Source of the DNA: Pontibacter roseus DSM 17521 | GTDB taxonomy: Bacteria; Bacteroidota; Bacteroidia; Cytophagales; Hymenobacteraceae | Length of the DNA stretch: 64,000 bases | Assembly: GCF_000373265.1 (NCBI RefSeq) | Contig: NZ_KB890761.1 | Coordinates: 794,849-858,848, forward strand | Reading direction: 5' to 3' | Shown here: one piece after another, positions 20,593 through 29,772 of the stretch | How the letters are laid out: every line of letters starts with the position of its first letter | How positions within the stretch are numbered: the stretch's first letter is position 1 | The notes under the pieces: generated by a model | Databases searched by the model: none | What the model saw: the letters and a program-made list of their open reading frames with translations, nothing else | Told to the model about the DNA's origin: nothing | Program-made: the position numbers and the translations under genes

Positions 20593-21909
20593 ATGAAGAA
20601 GTTTATAACAACAATCAAGAACATTTTTGCTATTGATGATTTGAGGATTAGGATTCTCAACACCATCGGATTTATAGCTATTTTCAGATTAGGTTCTTAT
20701 GTTGTTCTTCCTGGTGTCGATCCTAACCAACTCAAAGCTAATACGACCGGAATATTCGGTCTATTAGATACTTTCTTAGGTGGAGCATTTAGCAATGCTT
20801 CCATCTTTGCGTTGGGTATCATGCCATATATATCAGCTTCTATCGTATTGCAGCTACTCACTATTGCTGTTCCTTATTTCCAAAAGATGCAGAAGGAGGG
20901 TGAGTCTGGTCGAAAGAAAATCAACCAAATCACCCGAGTTCTTACTATTATTATAACATTAGCACAGGCTGTAGGATTTGTTGCGACAATCAACAGCGAA
21001 GCAATTGTTATCAATACAACACTGTTTACTATTACCTCCATGATAGTGCTTACTTCAGGTACTATTTTCTGTATGTGGTTGGGTGAACGAATAACGGATA
21101 AAGGTATAGGTAATGGTATCTCCATGCTTATCATGATAGGTATCATATCCCGATTCCCAGGTGCTATTGTAGCTGAGGCCTTATCCAAAGAGTTGAATGG
21201 GGCTCTTGTTTTCATATTTGAGCTGGTGGTTCTGTTCTTTGTAGTGATGTCTGTTGTGATGCTTACGCAGGCTGTAAGAAGAATTCCTGTTCAGTATGCA
21301 AAGCAGGTGGGGGGAAGCTCACTCTACAGCGGTCAGCGTCAGTTCATTCCATTGAAGGTGAATGCGGCGGGTGTTATGCCTATCATTTTCGCGCAGTCTC
21401 TGATGTTCCTGCCTTCTATGGTGGCTTCTATATGGGCAGATACCAATGAAACTGCCAGTTATATTGGTGCTACGTTTTCTGACTTCACCTCCTGGCAGTA
21501 CAATGTTGTGTTTGGATTGATGATTCTAATCTTCACGTATTTCTATACAGCGATTAGTGTGAATCCAAACCAGATTGCAGATGACTTGAAAAGAAGTGGC
21601 GGTTTTGTGCCAGGTGTTAAGCCAGGCCGCGCGACTTCAGAATATATTGATAACATTCTTACAAAGATAACGCTGCCTGGAGCCATCTATCTTGCTCTTG
21701 TAGCTATCTTTCCTTCCATTGCGATGCTTCTTGGTGTAACCAGAGAATTTTCTCAGTTCTTCGGAGGTACTTCGCTTATCATCATGGTAGGTGTAGTATT
21801 GGACACTCTGCAACAAATTGAAAGCTACTTATTAATGCGTCATTACGATGGCATGATGAAATCTGGAAAGCTGAGAGGTAGAACAGAAAACATCGCCATG
21901 GTATCCTAA
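20593..21909 (+). CDS. secY: Preprotein translocase subunit SecY
   Basis: Channel subunit of the Sec translocon in the inner membrane; 438 residues with ten predicted transmembrane segments. Conserved features include the plug region after TM1 (LLDTFLGGAFSNASIFALGIMPYI), GERITDKGIGNGISMLI, and the SecA/ribosome-binding loop NPNQIADDLKRSGGFVPGVKPGRAT. No adk follows; map begins 1 bp after the stop. It partners with SecA encoded at 42389-45760. Confidence 0.98.
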   Translation: MKKFITTIKNIFAIDDLRIRILNTIGFIAIFRLGSYVVLPGVDPNQLKANTTGIFGLLDTFLGGAFSNASIFALGIMPYISASIVLQLLTIAVPYFQKMQKEGESGRKKINQITRVLTIIITLAQAVGFVATINSEAIVINTTLFTITSMIVLTSGTIFCMWLGERITDKGIGNGISMLIMIGIISRFPGAIVAEALSKELNGALVFIFELVVLFFVVMSVVMLTQAVRRIPVQYAKQVGGSSLYSGQRQFIPLKVNAAGVMPIIFAQSLMFLPSMVASIWADTNETASYIGATFSDFTSWQYNVVFGLMILIFTYFYTAISVNPNQIADDLKRSGGFVPGVKPGRATSEYIDNILTKITLPGAIYLALVAIFPSIAMLLGVTREFSQFFGGTSLIIMVGVVLDTLQQIESYLLMRHYDGMMKSGKLRGRTENIAMVS

Positions 21910-21910
21910 A

Positions 21911-22684
21911 ATGATATTTTACAAAACTGAAGAAGAAATAGAGCTAATTCGCCAGAGTGCTTTGATATTAAGCAAAGCACATGGCGAAATAGCTCTTCTT
22001 ATAAAAGAGGGTGTCTCAACAGCTGCTCTTGATCAGAGAGCCGAAGAATTCATCAAAGATAGTGGAGGTATTCCTTCATTTAAGAATTACAACGGATTCC
22101 CATACAGCTTATGCATCTCTGTTAATTCTACAGTTGTGCATGGAATGCCTAGCAAGTATGTTTTGAACGATGGCGATGTGATTTCTGTTGACTGTGGTGT
22201 TTACTACAATGGTTTTCATAGTGACTGCGCTTATACTCATCCCGTAGGTGATGTTTCATTAGAAGTTTCTCAACTACTTTCAGTCACAAAGGAGTCTTTG
22301 TATAAAGGAATTGAAAAAGCCATTGTCGGTTCTAGATTAGGTGATGTCAGCCACGCCATTCAGCAACATGCTGAAAGCTTTGGCTACGGAGTTGTAAGAG
22401 AATTAGTAGGTCATGGAATCGGAAAAGATTTACATGAATCTCCAGAAGTGCCTAATTATGGGAAGCGTGGACAAGGGCTAAAGCTTCAAAATGGTTTGGT
22501 GCTTGCCATAGAGCCTATGGTTAATTTGGGTACGAGATACATTGTTCAGGAAGAGGACGGATGGACAATTAGGACCAGAGATAAAAAGCCTTCGGCTCAT
22601 TTTGAACACACAGTAGTAATACGCAAAGACAAAGCAGAAGTATTAACAACTTTTGATTACATAGATAAAGCTAAAAATCAATAA
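21911..22684 (+). CDS. map: Type I methionyl aminopeptidase
   Basis: Metalloprotease that removes the initiator methionine; 257 residues. Metal ligands are visible in VISVDCGVYYNGFHSDCAYT (two Asp), ELVGHGIGKDLHE (His) and AIEPMVN plus EHTVVI (Glu). It lies between secY and infA with almost no spacing, coupling protein maturation to ribosome synthesis. The start 1 bp after the secY stop is clear. Confidence 0.97.
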   Translation: MIFYKTEEEIELIRQSALILSKAHGEIALLIKEGVSTAALDQRAEEFIKDSGGIPSFKNYNGFPYSLCISVNSTVVHGMPSKYVLNDGDVISVDCGVYYNGFHSDCAYTHPVGDVSLEVSQLLSVTKESLYKGIEKAIVGSRLGDVSHAIQQHAESFGYGVVRELVGHGIGKDLHESPEVPNYGKRGQGLKLQNGLVLAIEPMVNLGTRYIVQEEDGWTIRTRDKKPSAHFEHTVVIRKDKAEVLTTFDYIDKAKNQ

Positions 22685-22903
22685 ATGGCGAAGCAGTCCT
22701 CTATCGAACAAGACGGAACTATCATAGAAGCATTATCAAATGCCATGTTTCGGGTAGAGTTAGAAAATGGTCATCAGGTCGTAGCTCATATCTCAGGTAA
22801 AATGAGAATGAACTACATCAAAATCTTACCAGGTGATAGGGTTAAACTGGAGATGTCTCCATATGATTTAACCAAAGGTAGAATTGTTTATCGATATAAA
22901 TAA
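22685..22903 (+). CDS. infA: Translation initiation factor IF-1
   Basis: S1/OB-fold initiation factor binding the ribosomal A site; 72 residues, full length. [49 protein letters not shown] and [12 protein letters not shown] match the family. It starts directly after the map stop. Confidence 0.97.
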   Translation: MAKQSSIEQDGTIIEALSNAMFRVELENGHQVVAHISGKMRMNYIKILPGDRVKLEMSPYDLTKGRIVYRYK

Positions 22904-22909
22904 ATTACA

Positions 22910-23026
22910 ATGAAAGTTAAAGCATCAGTAAAGAAAAGAAGTGCTGAATGTAAAGTTATCCGCCGCAAGGGGAAGCTTTATGTAATCAACAAAAAAAATC
23001 CAAGATATAAACAAAGACAAGGATAA
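22910..23026 (+). CDS. rpmJ: 50S ribosomal protein L36 (bL36), zinc-free form
   Basis: Translated directly: 38 residues beginning [14 protein letters not shown] and ending PRYKQRQG. Of the four zinc ligands of E. coli L36 (C11, C14, C27, H33) only C14 remains; the others are Ser, Asn and Tyr. This is therefore a C-minus L36 that does not bind zinc in the usual way, which I recall as normal for Bacteroidota. Located between infA and rpsM, the standard position. Confidence 0.95.
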   Translation: MKVKASVKKRSAECKVIRRKGKLYVINKKNPRYKQRQG

Positions 23027-23035
23027 TTATTTATT

Positions 23036-23413
23036 ATGGCAAGAATAGCAGGAGTAGATATTCCGGATAACAAAAGAGGAGAAATCTCTTTGACCTACAT
23101 TTTCGGTATAGGTCGTAAGCTTTCTCAATCGATTCTTACTAAGGCCGGGGTGGATCTTGACAAAAAGGTGAAAGACTGGACCGAAGATGAAGCTAATGAG
23201 ATAAGAAATATCATTGCAGCAGAGGTTAAAACAGAAGGTGTTTTAAGATCTGAAGTGCAATTGCATATTAAGCGTCTTCTTGATATTGGCTGCTACCGTG
23301 GTTTGAGACACCGTAAAGGTCTACCTGTACGTGGTCAGCGCACTAAGAACAACTCGCGCACAAGAAAGGGTAAGCGTAAGACAGTAGCAAACAAGAAGAA
23401 GGCTTCTAAATAA
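23036..23413 (+). CDS. rpsM: 30S ribosomal protein S13 (uS13)
   Basis: Head protein contacting the P-site tRNA and the large subunit; 125 residues. [49 protein letters not shown] and the basic C-terminal tail are diagnostic. First gene of the alpha-type cluster rpsM-rpsK-rpsD-rpoA-rplQ. Confidence 0.98.
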   Translation: MARIAGVDIPDNKRGEISLTYIFGIGRKLSQSILTKAGVDLDKKVKDWTEDEANEIRNIIAAEVKTEGVLRSEVQLHIKRLLDIGCYRGLRHRKGLPVRGQRTKNNSRTRKGKRKTVANKKKASK

Positions 23414-23422
23414 TTTTTGATC

Positions 23423-23815
23423 ATGGCTCAGAAAAGAAAAGACAAAGCTAAAAAGCGTGTAGTAGTTGTAGAATCAACTGGCCAAGTACACATCAAAGCT
23501 TCTTTCAATAATATCATTATCTCAGTAACCAATAACGCAGGACAAGTTATCTCTTGGGCTTCTGCTGGTAAAATGGGTTTCAAAGGTTCTAAAAAGAACA
23601 CTCCTTACGCTGCACAAATGGCAGCTTCAGACTGCGCTAAAGTTGCTTATGACTTAGGTATGCGCAAAGCTGAAGTATTTGTAAAAGGTCCAGGTGCAGG
23701 TAGAGAGTCCGCCATCCGTACTGTGCAAAATACTGGAATCGAAGTGACGACTATCAAGGACGTTACTCCACTTCCACACAACGGATGTCGTCCTCCTAAA
23801 CGCAGAAGAGTTTAA
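23423..23815 (+). CDS. rpsK: 30S ribosomal protein S11 (uS11)
   Basis: Platform protein of the small subunit; 130 residues from ATG 23423 ([11 protein letters not shown]). An in-frame TTG at 23417 would add two residues and is less likely. [35 protein letters not shown] sequence and the [18 protein letters not shown] end identify it. In Bacteroidota ribosomes uS11 is one of the proteins reported to sequester the anti-Shine-Dalgarno sequence (established knowledge), in line with the missing Shine-Dalgarno sites here. Confidence 0.97.
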   Translation: MAQKRKDKAKKRVVVVESTGQVHIKASFNNIIISVTNNAGQVISWASAGKMGFKGSKKNTPYAAQMAASDCAKVAYDLGMRKAEVFVKGPGAGRESAIRTVQNTGIEVTTIKDVTPLPHNGCRPPKRRRV

Positions 23816-23837
23816 TTAGTAAATCAGATTAAATACA

Positions 23838-24443
23838 ATGGCAAGATATACTGGTCCTAAAAGCAAAATCTCTAGAAAATTCAGCGAAGAGATTTTCGGC
23901 CCAAGCAAAGCATTAAAAAAGAAAAGCTATCCTCCAGGGATGCACGGCCGTGGTCGTCGTAAGAAGCAGTCAGAGTATGCGATTCAGCTTGCTGAAAAGC
24001 AGAAAGCAAAATATATCTATGGCATGCTTGAGAAGCAGTTCGCTAATCTCTTCGAAAAAGCAGCCAGAAAAGGTGGTATCACTGGTGAGAACTTGTTGAT
24101 ACTTCTTGAGTCAAGGCTAGATAACACTGTTTATAGACTTGGTATCGCTCCAACAAGAAGAGCTGCTCGCCAGCTTGTGTTGCACAAACACATTACGGTT
24201 GACGGTGAAATCGTTAACATTCCTTCTTATAGCTTGAAAGTTGGTCAAACGGTAGCTGTTAGAGAAAAGTCTAAATCTCTAGAAGCCATTACTACTAGCC
24301 TGACAGTGCGAAATGCACGTGCGTTCAGCTGGTTAGAGTGGGACGGAGCTAGCATGGTTGGTAGATTTGTGGCTGCGCCTCAGCGTGACCAAATTCCTGA
24401 GAAAATTCAGGAGCAGCTAATCGTCGAGCTTTACTCTAAGTAA
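23838..24443 (+). CDS. rpsD: 30S ribosomal protein S4 (uS4), zinc-free form
   Basis: Primary 16S rRNA binder and assembly initiator; 201 residues. The S4-type RNA-binding domain ([27 protein letters not shown]) is clear. The N-terminus carries no cysteines, so it is the zinc-free form. In E. coli S4 represses the alpha operon; no leader target was identified here. It is followed by rpoA after 38 bp. Confidence 0.98.
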   Translation: MARYTGPKSKISRKFSEEIFGPSKALKKKSYPPGMHGRGRRKKQSEYAIQLAEKQKAKYIYGMLEKQFANLFEKAARKGGITGENLLILLESRLDNTVYRLGIAPTRRAARQLVLHKHITVDGEIVNIPSYSLKVGQTVAVREKSKSLEAITTSLTVRNARAFSWLEWDGASMVGRFVAAPQRDQIPEKIQEQLIVELYSK

Positions 24444-24481
24444 GCCGCTTAATCAATTTTTTAACCTTTAACACTGCAAGT

Positions 24482-25471
24482 ATGTCAATATTAGCATTTC
24501 AAATGCCAGAGAAAGTTGTGATGGAAAAAGCCGACGACTTTCATGGTTTATTTGAATTCAAGCCGCTTGAAAAAGGTTACGGTGTAACCATCGGTAATGC
24601 TCTGCGAAGGATATTGCTTTCTTCTCTGGAAGGATTTGCAATTACTAGCGTTCGCATACCTGGTGTACTGCATGAGTTCTCGTCTGTTGAAGGCGTAGTG
24701 GAGGATGTATCTGACATCATCCTGAACCTGAAAATGGTTCGCTTTAGAAAGGTAAGCGAAGTGATTGATGACAAAATCACGGTTACTATCTCTGGACAGG
24801 ATACTTTCACTGCTGGTGACATAAATAAGTTTTCTACTAGCTTTGAGGTGTTGAACCCAGAGCTGGTGATTTGCAACATGGATAAGAACATGACGCTTGA
24901 GGTTGAGCTTACCATTCAGAAGGGACGTGGTTACGTACCAGCTGAAGACAATAAGCCAGCCGATCAGGTATTCGGACTTATCCCTATCGACGCAATCTTC
25001 ACGCCTATCAAAAACGTGAAGTTCAGTGTAGAGAACACGCGTGTTGAGCAGAAGACTGACTATGAAAAGCTAGTGCTTGACATACAGACTGACGGTTCGA
25101 TCCATCCAGAAGATGCTCTTAAAGGAGCTGCGAATATCCTTATTCAGCACTTTATGCTCTTCTCTGACAACACTATGACGTTCGAGACAGCCAAGCCTGA
25201 AGAAGAGGAGGCTGTAGATGAGGAACTGCTGCATATGCGCAAAGTCCTGAAGACATCACTTCAGGATATGGATTTATCAGTGAGAGCTTACAACTGCTTA
25301 AAGGCTGCCGACATTAAAACGCTTGGTGACCTGGTGCAGCTTGATATCTCTGACATGATGAAGTTCCGTAACTTTGGTAAGAAGTCATTGACTGAGTTGG
25401 AGAACTTGGTACAAGAGAAAGGCCTGACTTTTGGTATGGACCTTTCTAAATATAAACTGGAAGAAGATTAA
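24482..25471 (+). CDS. rpoA: DNA-directed RNA polymerase subunit alpha
   Basis: Assembly platform of RNA polymerase; 329 residues. The N-terminal domain (ERGYGVT-like [25 protein letters not shown], and [12 protein letters not shown]) and the C-terminal domain ([16 protein letters not shown] and [14 protein letters not shown]) are joined by an acidic linker rich in Glu. The C-terminal domain contacts upstream DNA and activators. The gene is embedded between rpsD and rplQ as usual. Confidence 0.98.
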   Translation: MSILAFQMPEKVVMEKADDFHGLFEFKPLEKGYGVTIGNALRRILLSSLEGFAITSVRIPGVLHEFSSVEGVVEDVSDIILNLKMVRFRKVSEVIDDKITVTISGQDTFTAGDINKFSTSFEVLNPELVICNMDKNMTLEVELTIQKGRGYVPAEDNKPADQVFGLIPIDAIFTPIKNVKFSVENTRVEQKTDYEKLVLDIQTDGSIHPEDALKGAANILIQHFMLFSDNTMTFETAKPEEEEAVDEELLHMRKVLKTSLQDMDLSVRAYNCLKAADIKTLGDLVQLDISDMMKFRNFGKKSLTELENLVQEKGLTFGMDLSKYKLEED

Positions 25472-25540
25472 TTCATCTACGGCATAATTCCCAATCCCTG
25501 AAAAGGTTGATTGACGGTATGCACGTGCACAATTCAAAAA

Positions 25541-26053
25541 ATGAGACACGGTAAAAAAGTAAATCACTTAGGAAGAACCGCTTCACACCGTAAGGCAATG
25601 CTGTCAAACATGGCTGCTTCCCTTATCCTGCACAAGCGTCTTTCTACTACAGTAGCTAAGGCTAAAGCACTTCGCAAGTATGTGGAGCCACTGCTGACAA
25701 AATCTAAGAATGATACTACTCACTCAAGAAGAACGGTATTTGCCTACCTGCAGGACAAAGAGTCTGTGAAGGAGCTTTTTGATGAAGTATCTGCTAAAAT
25801 TGCTTCCAGACCAGGTGGTTATACCCGCATTCTGAAGACTGGTTACAGATTAGGTGACAACGCAGAAATGTGTGTTATCGAGCTTGTAGACTACAACGAA
25901 GACATGCTGTCAACAACTGGTGCTGCTGCTGGCGCTAAGAAGACCCGCCGTCGTACTTCTTCTAAGAAGAAAGGCGCTGAGTCGACTGATGCTGCTGCTC
26001 CGGCAACTCCAGAGGCTGAAGGTACTACTGAGGCGACGAAAGATGCTGAATAA
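25541..26053 (+). CDS. rplQ: 50S ribosomal protein L17 (bL17) with C-terminal extension
   Basis: Large-subunit protein near the tunnel exit; 170 residues from ATG 25541 ([12 protein letters not shown]), the family N-terminus. A TTG at 25511 opens the frame earlier but gives a non-family Cys/Thr-rich extension. The L17 core ([18 protein letters not shown]) is followed by a tail of about 45 residues, first Lys/Arg-rich then Ala/Glu/Thr-rich, longer than the 127-residue E. coli protein. Last gene of the ribosomal run, closed by a strong terminator. Confidence 0.97.
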   Translation: MRHGKKVNHLGRTASHRKAMLSNMAASLILHKRLSTTVAKAKALRKYVEPLLTKSKNDTTHSRRTVFAYLQDKESVKELFDEVSAKIASRPGGYTRILKTGYRLGDNAEMCVIELVDYNEDMLSTTGAAAGAKKTRRRTSSKKKGAESTDAAAPATPEAEGTTEATKDAE

Positions 26054-26074
26054 GCATAGCTTTTGAAATATCTT

Positions 26075-26110
26075 AAAGGGACATGACGGAAGTCGTGTCC
26101 CTTTTTTATT
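26075..26110 (+). terminator. Intrinsic terminator after rplQ
   Basis: A 13-bp stem (26075-26087 with 26092-26104, one G-T pair) with a GGAA loop runs into TTTTTTATTTTT. The tail also reads as the -7 element of the next gene. Confidence 0.93.
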
Positions 26111-26114
26111 TTTG
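26107..26114 (+). promoter_or_regulatory. Possible -7 element for carA, overlapping the terminator tail
   Basis: TATTTTTG fits TAnnTTTG and ends 15 nt before the carA ATG. No TTG lies at the -33 spacing. If used, the leader is only about ten nucleotides. Confidence 0.45.
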
Positions 26115-26129
26115 CATCAAATATAAATA

Positions 26130-27236
26130 ATGAAGAAACATACATCCTCCGAAGCAATTCTCTTATTAAAAGACGGTACTGTTTTCACAGGCAAAAGCCT
26201 GGGGCGTATAGGTACTACTGGTGGTGAGTTATGCTTTAATACAGGTATGACGGGCTATCAGGAAATTTTCACGGACCCTTCTTATTTTGGTCAGCTTGTT
26301 ATTACCACCTTTTCGCACATCGGTAATTATGGTGTGCAGTCGGAAGAGGTGGAATCTGATAAGATTCAGATTAACGGTCTAGTTTGTAAGGAGTTTTCGC
26401 ATCACTTCTCCCGTAAATCAGCTGAAGGCTCGCTGCAGGACTATTTTGAGAAATCTGGTATAGTTGGCATCTGTGAGATAGATACACGTGCGTTGGTGCG
26501 CTACATACGTGACAAGGGTGCTATGAATGGCATCATTTCTTCGGAGACGACAGACATTGAAGTACTGAAGCGCAGGTTAGAGGAAGTGCCTTCCATGGCC
26601 GGCCTAGAGCTTGCCTCTGAAGTTAGCACCAATAAGGAGTATGACATGCGTCCTGAAGAGGTGAAGTACAGGGTGGCCGTGCTGGACTTGGGTGTGAAGC
26701 GTAACAGCCTGTATAACCTTGTCCAACGCGGTTGTGAGGTGAAGGTGTTCCCTTATAATACTCCTTTTGAGGAGATGGAAAAATGGAATCCGGATGGCTA
26801 TTTCGTATCCAATGGTCCTGGCGACCCAGCGGCTACAAAAGTGGCCATTGAAAGTGTGAAACAGATTCTAGATAAGGAGAAGCCGATGTTCGGGATTTGC
26901 ATGGGACACCAGATGCTGGCACAGGCGAATGGTATAGCCACCTACAAAATGCACAACGGGCACAGAGGGCTCAATCACCCGGTGAAGAACCTGATTACCG
27001 GACTGAGCGAAATCACGTCACAGAACCATGGGTTTGTGGTGGACGCTGAGCAACTCAAAAACCACCCTAACGTAGAGGTAACGCACATCAACCTCAACGA
27101 CAACACGGTGGAAGGTATACGCATGAAGGGCAAGCCAGCTTTCTCGGTACAGTACCACCCTGAATCGTCGCCGGGACCGCACGATTCTACCTACCTGTTC
27201 GATGATTTCATCGCGCTACTAGAGCAATACAAGTAA
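26130..27236 (+). CDS. carA: Carbamoyl-phosphate synthase small (glutaminase) subunit
   Basis: Glutamine amidotransferase subunit that delivers ammonia to CarB for arginine and pyrimidine synthesis; 368 residues. The N-terminal CarA domain (LLKDGTVFTGKSLG, FNTGMTGYQEIFTDPSY) is followed by a class I GATase domain with FGICMGHQ (nucleophile C257) and YHPESSPGP (H343, E345). No carB is adjacent. Stand-alone carA next to enolase is unlike the carAB operon of proteobacteria. Confidence 0.97.
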   Translation: MKKHTSSEAILLLKDGTVFTGKSLGRIGTTGGELCFNTGMTGYQEIFTDPSYFGQLVITTFSHIGNYGVQSEEVESDKIQINGLVCKEFSHHFSRKSAEGSLQDYFEKSGIVGICEIDTRALVRYIRDKGAMNGIISSETTDIEVLKRRLEEVPSMAGLELASEVSTNKEYDMRPEEVKYRVAVLDLGVKRNSLYNLVQRGCEVKVFPYNTPFEEMEKWNPDGYFVSNGPGDPAATKVAIESVKQILDKEKPMFGICMGHQMLAQANGIATYKMHNGHRGLNHPVKNLITGLSEITSQNHGFVVDAEQLKNHPNVEVTHINLNDNTVEGIRMKGKPAFSVQYHPESSPGPHDSTYLFDDFIALLEQYK

Positions 27237-28535
<1,299 letters not shown>

Positions 28536-28561
28536 TATAGGATTTGAAAATATTTTAGGTG

Positions 28562-28598
28562 TAAGGCTGTGGGTTTATGACTCACAGCCTTATTTTTG
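28562..28598 (+). terminator. Intrinsic terminator after eno; tail doubles as -7 element
   Basis: A 10-bp stem (28562-28571 with 28583-28592) around an 11-nt loop is followed by TTATTTTTG. The last eight bases, 28591-28598, also fit TAnnTTTG, 26 nt before the next gene. Confidence 0.85.
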
Positions 28599-28623
28599 TA
28601 TAAGCACCTTTAGTAGTATCTCT

Positions 28624-28923
28624 ATGCTCAAGCGCATCCCCAAGTTTTTCCGAAGTTTCTATTTCATTACCTCCGTGTTGTTTGTGGTGTGGATGCTCTT
28701 TTTCGATTCTAATGACTTTATCACGCAGTACCAGATGAACCGGGAACTGAAGGATAAGGAAGAAATGAAGCAGTATTACCTGGATAAGATGGTGGAAGTG
28801 GAGAAGGACCGCCGCGAGCTGATGGGCAACCCGGAACTGCTGGAGAAATTCGCGCGCGAACAGTACCTGATGAGGCGCCCCGGAGAAGATGTTTTCATCA
28901 TCGTGCCAAAGAAAGAGAATTAA
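28624..28923 (+). CDS. FtsB/DivIC-family septum formation initiator
   Basis: Bitopic membrane protein of 99 residues: a short cytosolic N-terminus, one transmembrane helix (about residues 13-28, FITSVLFVVWMLFF), a charged coiled coil (about 34-70) and the family C-terminal signature with ARE-QYLMRRPGEDVFIIV. The family acts in the FtsQLB divisome complex. Position downstream of eno supports this. Whether it is the FtsB or DivIC orthologue cannot be told. Confidence 0.85.
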   Translation: MLKRIPKFFRSFYFITSVLFVVWMLFFDSNDFITQYQMNRELKDKEEMKQYYLDKMVEVEKDRRELMGNPELLEKFAREQYLMRRPGEDVFIIVPKKEN

Positions 28924-28945
28924 GGTATAGGTTCATCAATGGACG

Positions 28946-28984
28946 TGCATAAAGCTGTTTTTACGAACAGCTTTATGCATTTAT
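28946..28984 (+). terminator. Hairpin terminator after the FtsB-like gene
   Basis: A 14-bp stem (28946-28959 with 28966-28979), largely TGCATAAAGCTG and its complement, with a 6-nt loop. It is followed by a short T-containing run (TTTATAG). Confidence 0.7.
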
Positions 28985-29091
28985 AGCCTTTTGAAGTCTG
29001 TTAGTCATAAATGTCGTAGGAATGTCATAGAAATACCGTCAGCTCAGATGATACTTTTAATGTAGTATTGAGAAACAAATCTGCAGACACC

Positions 29092-29658
29092 ATGAAGAAC
29101 TTAGGTAACAAGATTCTAGAAATACGAAAAAGAAAAGGTCTTAGCCAGGAGGAGCTCTCGGAGAGTGCAGGTATAAGCCTGCGAACTTTGCAACGTATAG
29201 AAAAAGAGGAGACCGAGCCGAGAGGATATACCTTAAAATCCATATGCCAGTCACTTGGAATAGATGTAGAGCAGGTATACGACTACGGCAAGGAGGCAGA
29301 CAAAGGCGTGCTGCTGCTGATGCACTTGTCGGTGCTGTCGTATTTACTGCTGCCTCTCGGTAACATTATCTTCCCGCTGATTATCTGGATAACACAGAAA
29401 AAGAAAGTGCTCCATGTATATGAGCAAGGCATTAGCTTATTAAACTTTCAAATTACATGGTCGCTGCTGACCTATCCGCTCGCTTTAGCTTTTGCATTGA
29501 TGAAGATGCTACACTACCCCGGCTCCTGGTATGTATTTGCTGCCTACATCTTGTTTTACTTCCTGAATGCGCTATACATTATTAAGGTATGCTGGCTTGT
29601 TAGTAAAGACTCTGCACAATCACATTATCCTTTTTCCTTTAGCTTACTGAAGCCCTGA
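29092..29658 (+). CDS. XRE-family regulator with membrane helices (DUF4870-like)
   Basis: Protein of 188 residues from ATG 29092 (MKNLGNKILEIRK); an upstream TTG at 29068 adds eight non-family residues. Residues 1-62 form a Cro/CI-type helix-turn-helix (KGLSQEELSESAGISLRTLQRIE). The rest is hydrophobic with about three to four transmembrane segments (LLMHLSVLSYLLLPLG onward), resembling the Tic20-like DUF4870 domain. This is a membrane-tethered DNA-binding protein; target and signal are unknown. It is isolated between a terminator and hscA and is AT-richer than eno. The domain names are from memory of the family. Confidence 0.75.
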   Translation: MKNLGNKILEIRKRKGLSQEELSESAGISLRTLQRIEKEETEPRGYTLKSICQSLGIDVEQVYDYGKEADKGVLLLMHLSVLSYLLLPLGNIIFPLIIWITQKKKVLHVYEQGISLLNFQITWSLLTYPLALAFALMKMLHYPGSWYVFAAYILFYFLNALYIIKVCWLVSKDSAQSHYPFSFSLLKP

Positions 29659-29714
29659 GCTAGTCTGATTAGGCATAAAGGAAGACCATCCCCACACCTC
29701 CCCTTATTTTTTCG

Positions 29715-29722
29715 TAACTTTG
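29715..29722 (+). promoter_or_regulatory. Promoter -7 element for the HscA-like gene
   Basis: TAACTTTG matches TAnnTTTG. Transcription would start at about 29728, which is where an upstream in-frame ATG lies. That supports the ATG at 29773 as the real start, with a leader of about 45 nt. Confidence 0.6.
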
Positions 29723-29772
29723 TAGGAATGCGCTGCTGCTCTGTGGTGGCGACCTCACTTAAGCACAAGAAC

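Noticed and set aside
29728-29772. ATG at 29728 as start of the HscA-like gene
   Set aside because: It falls on the predicted transcription start; the family N-terminus MAKVAINLSTG begins at 29773.
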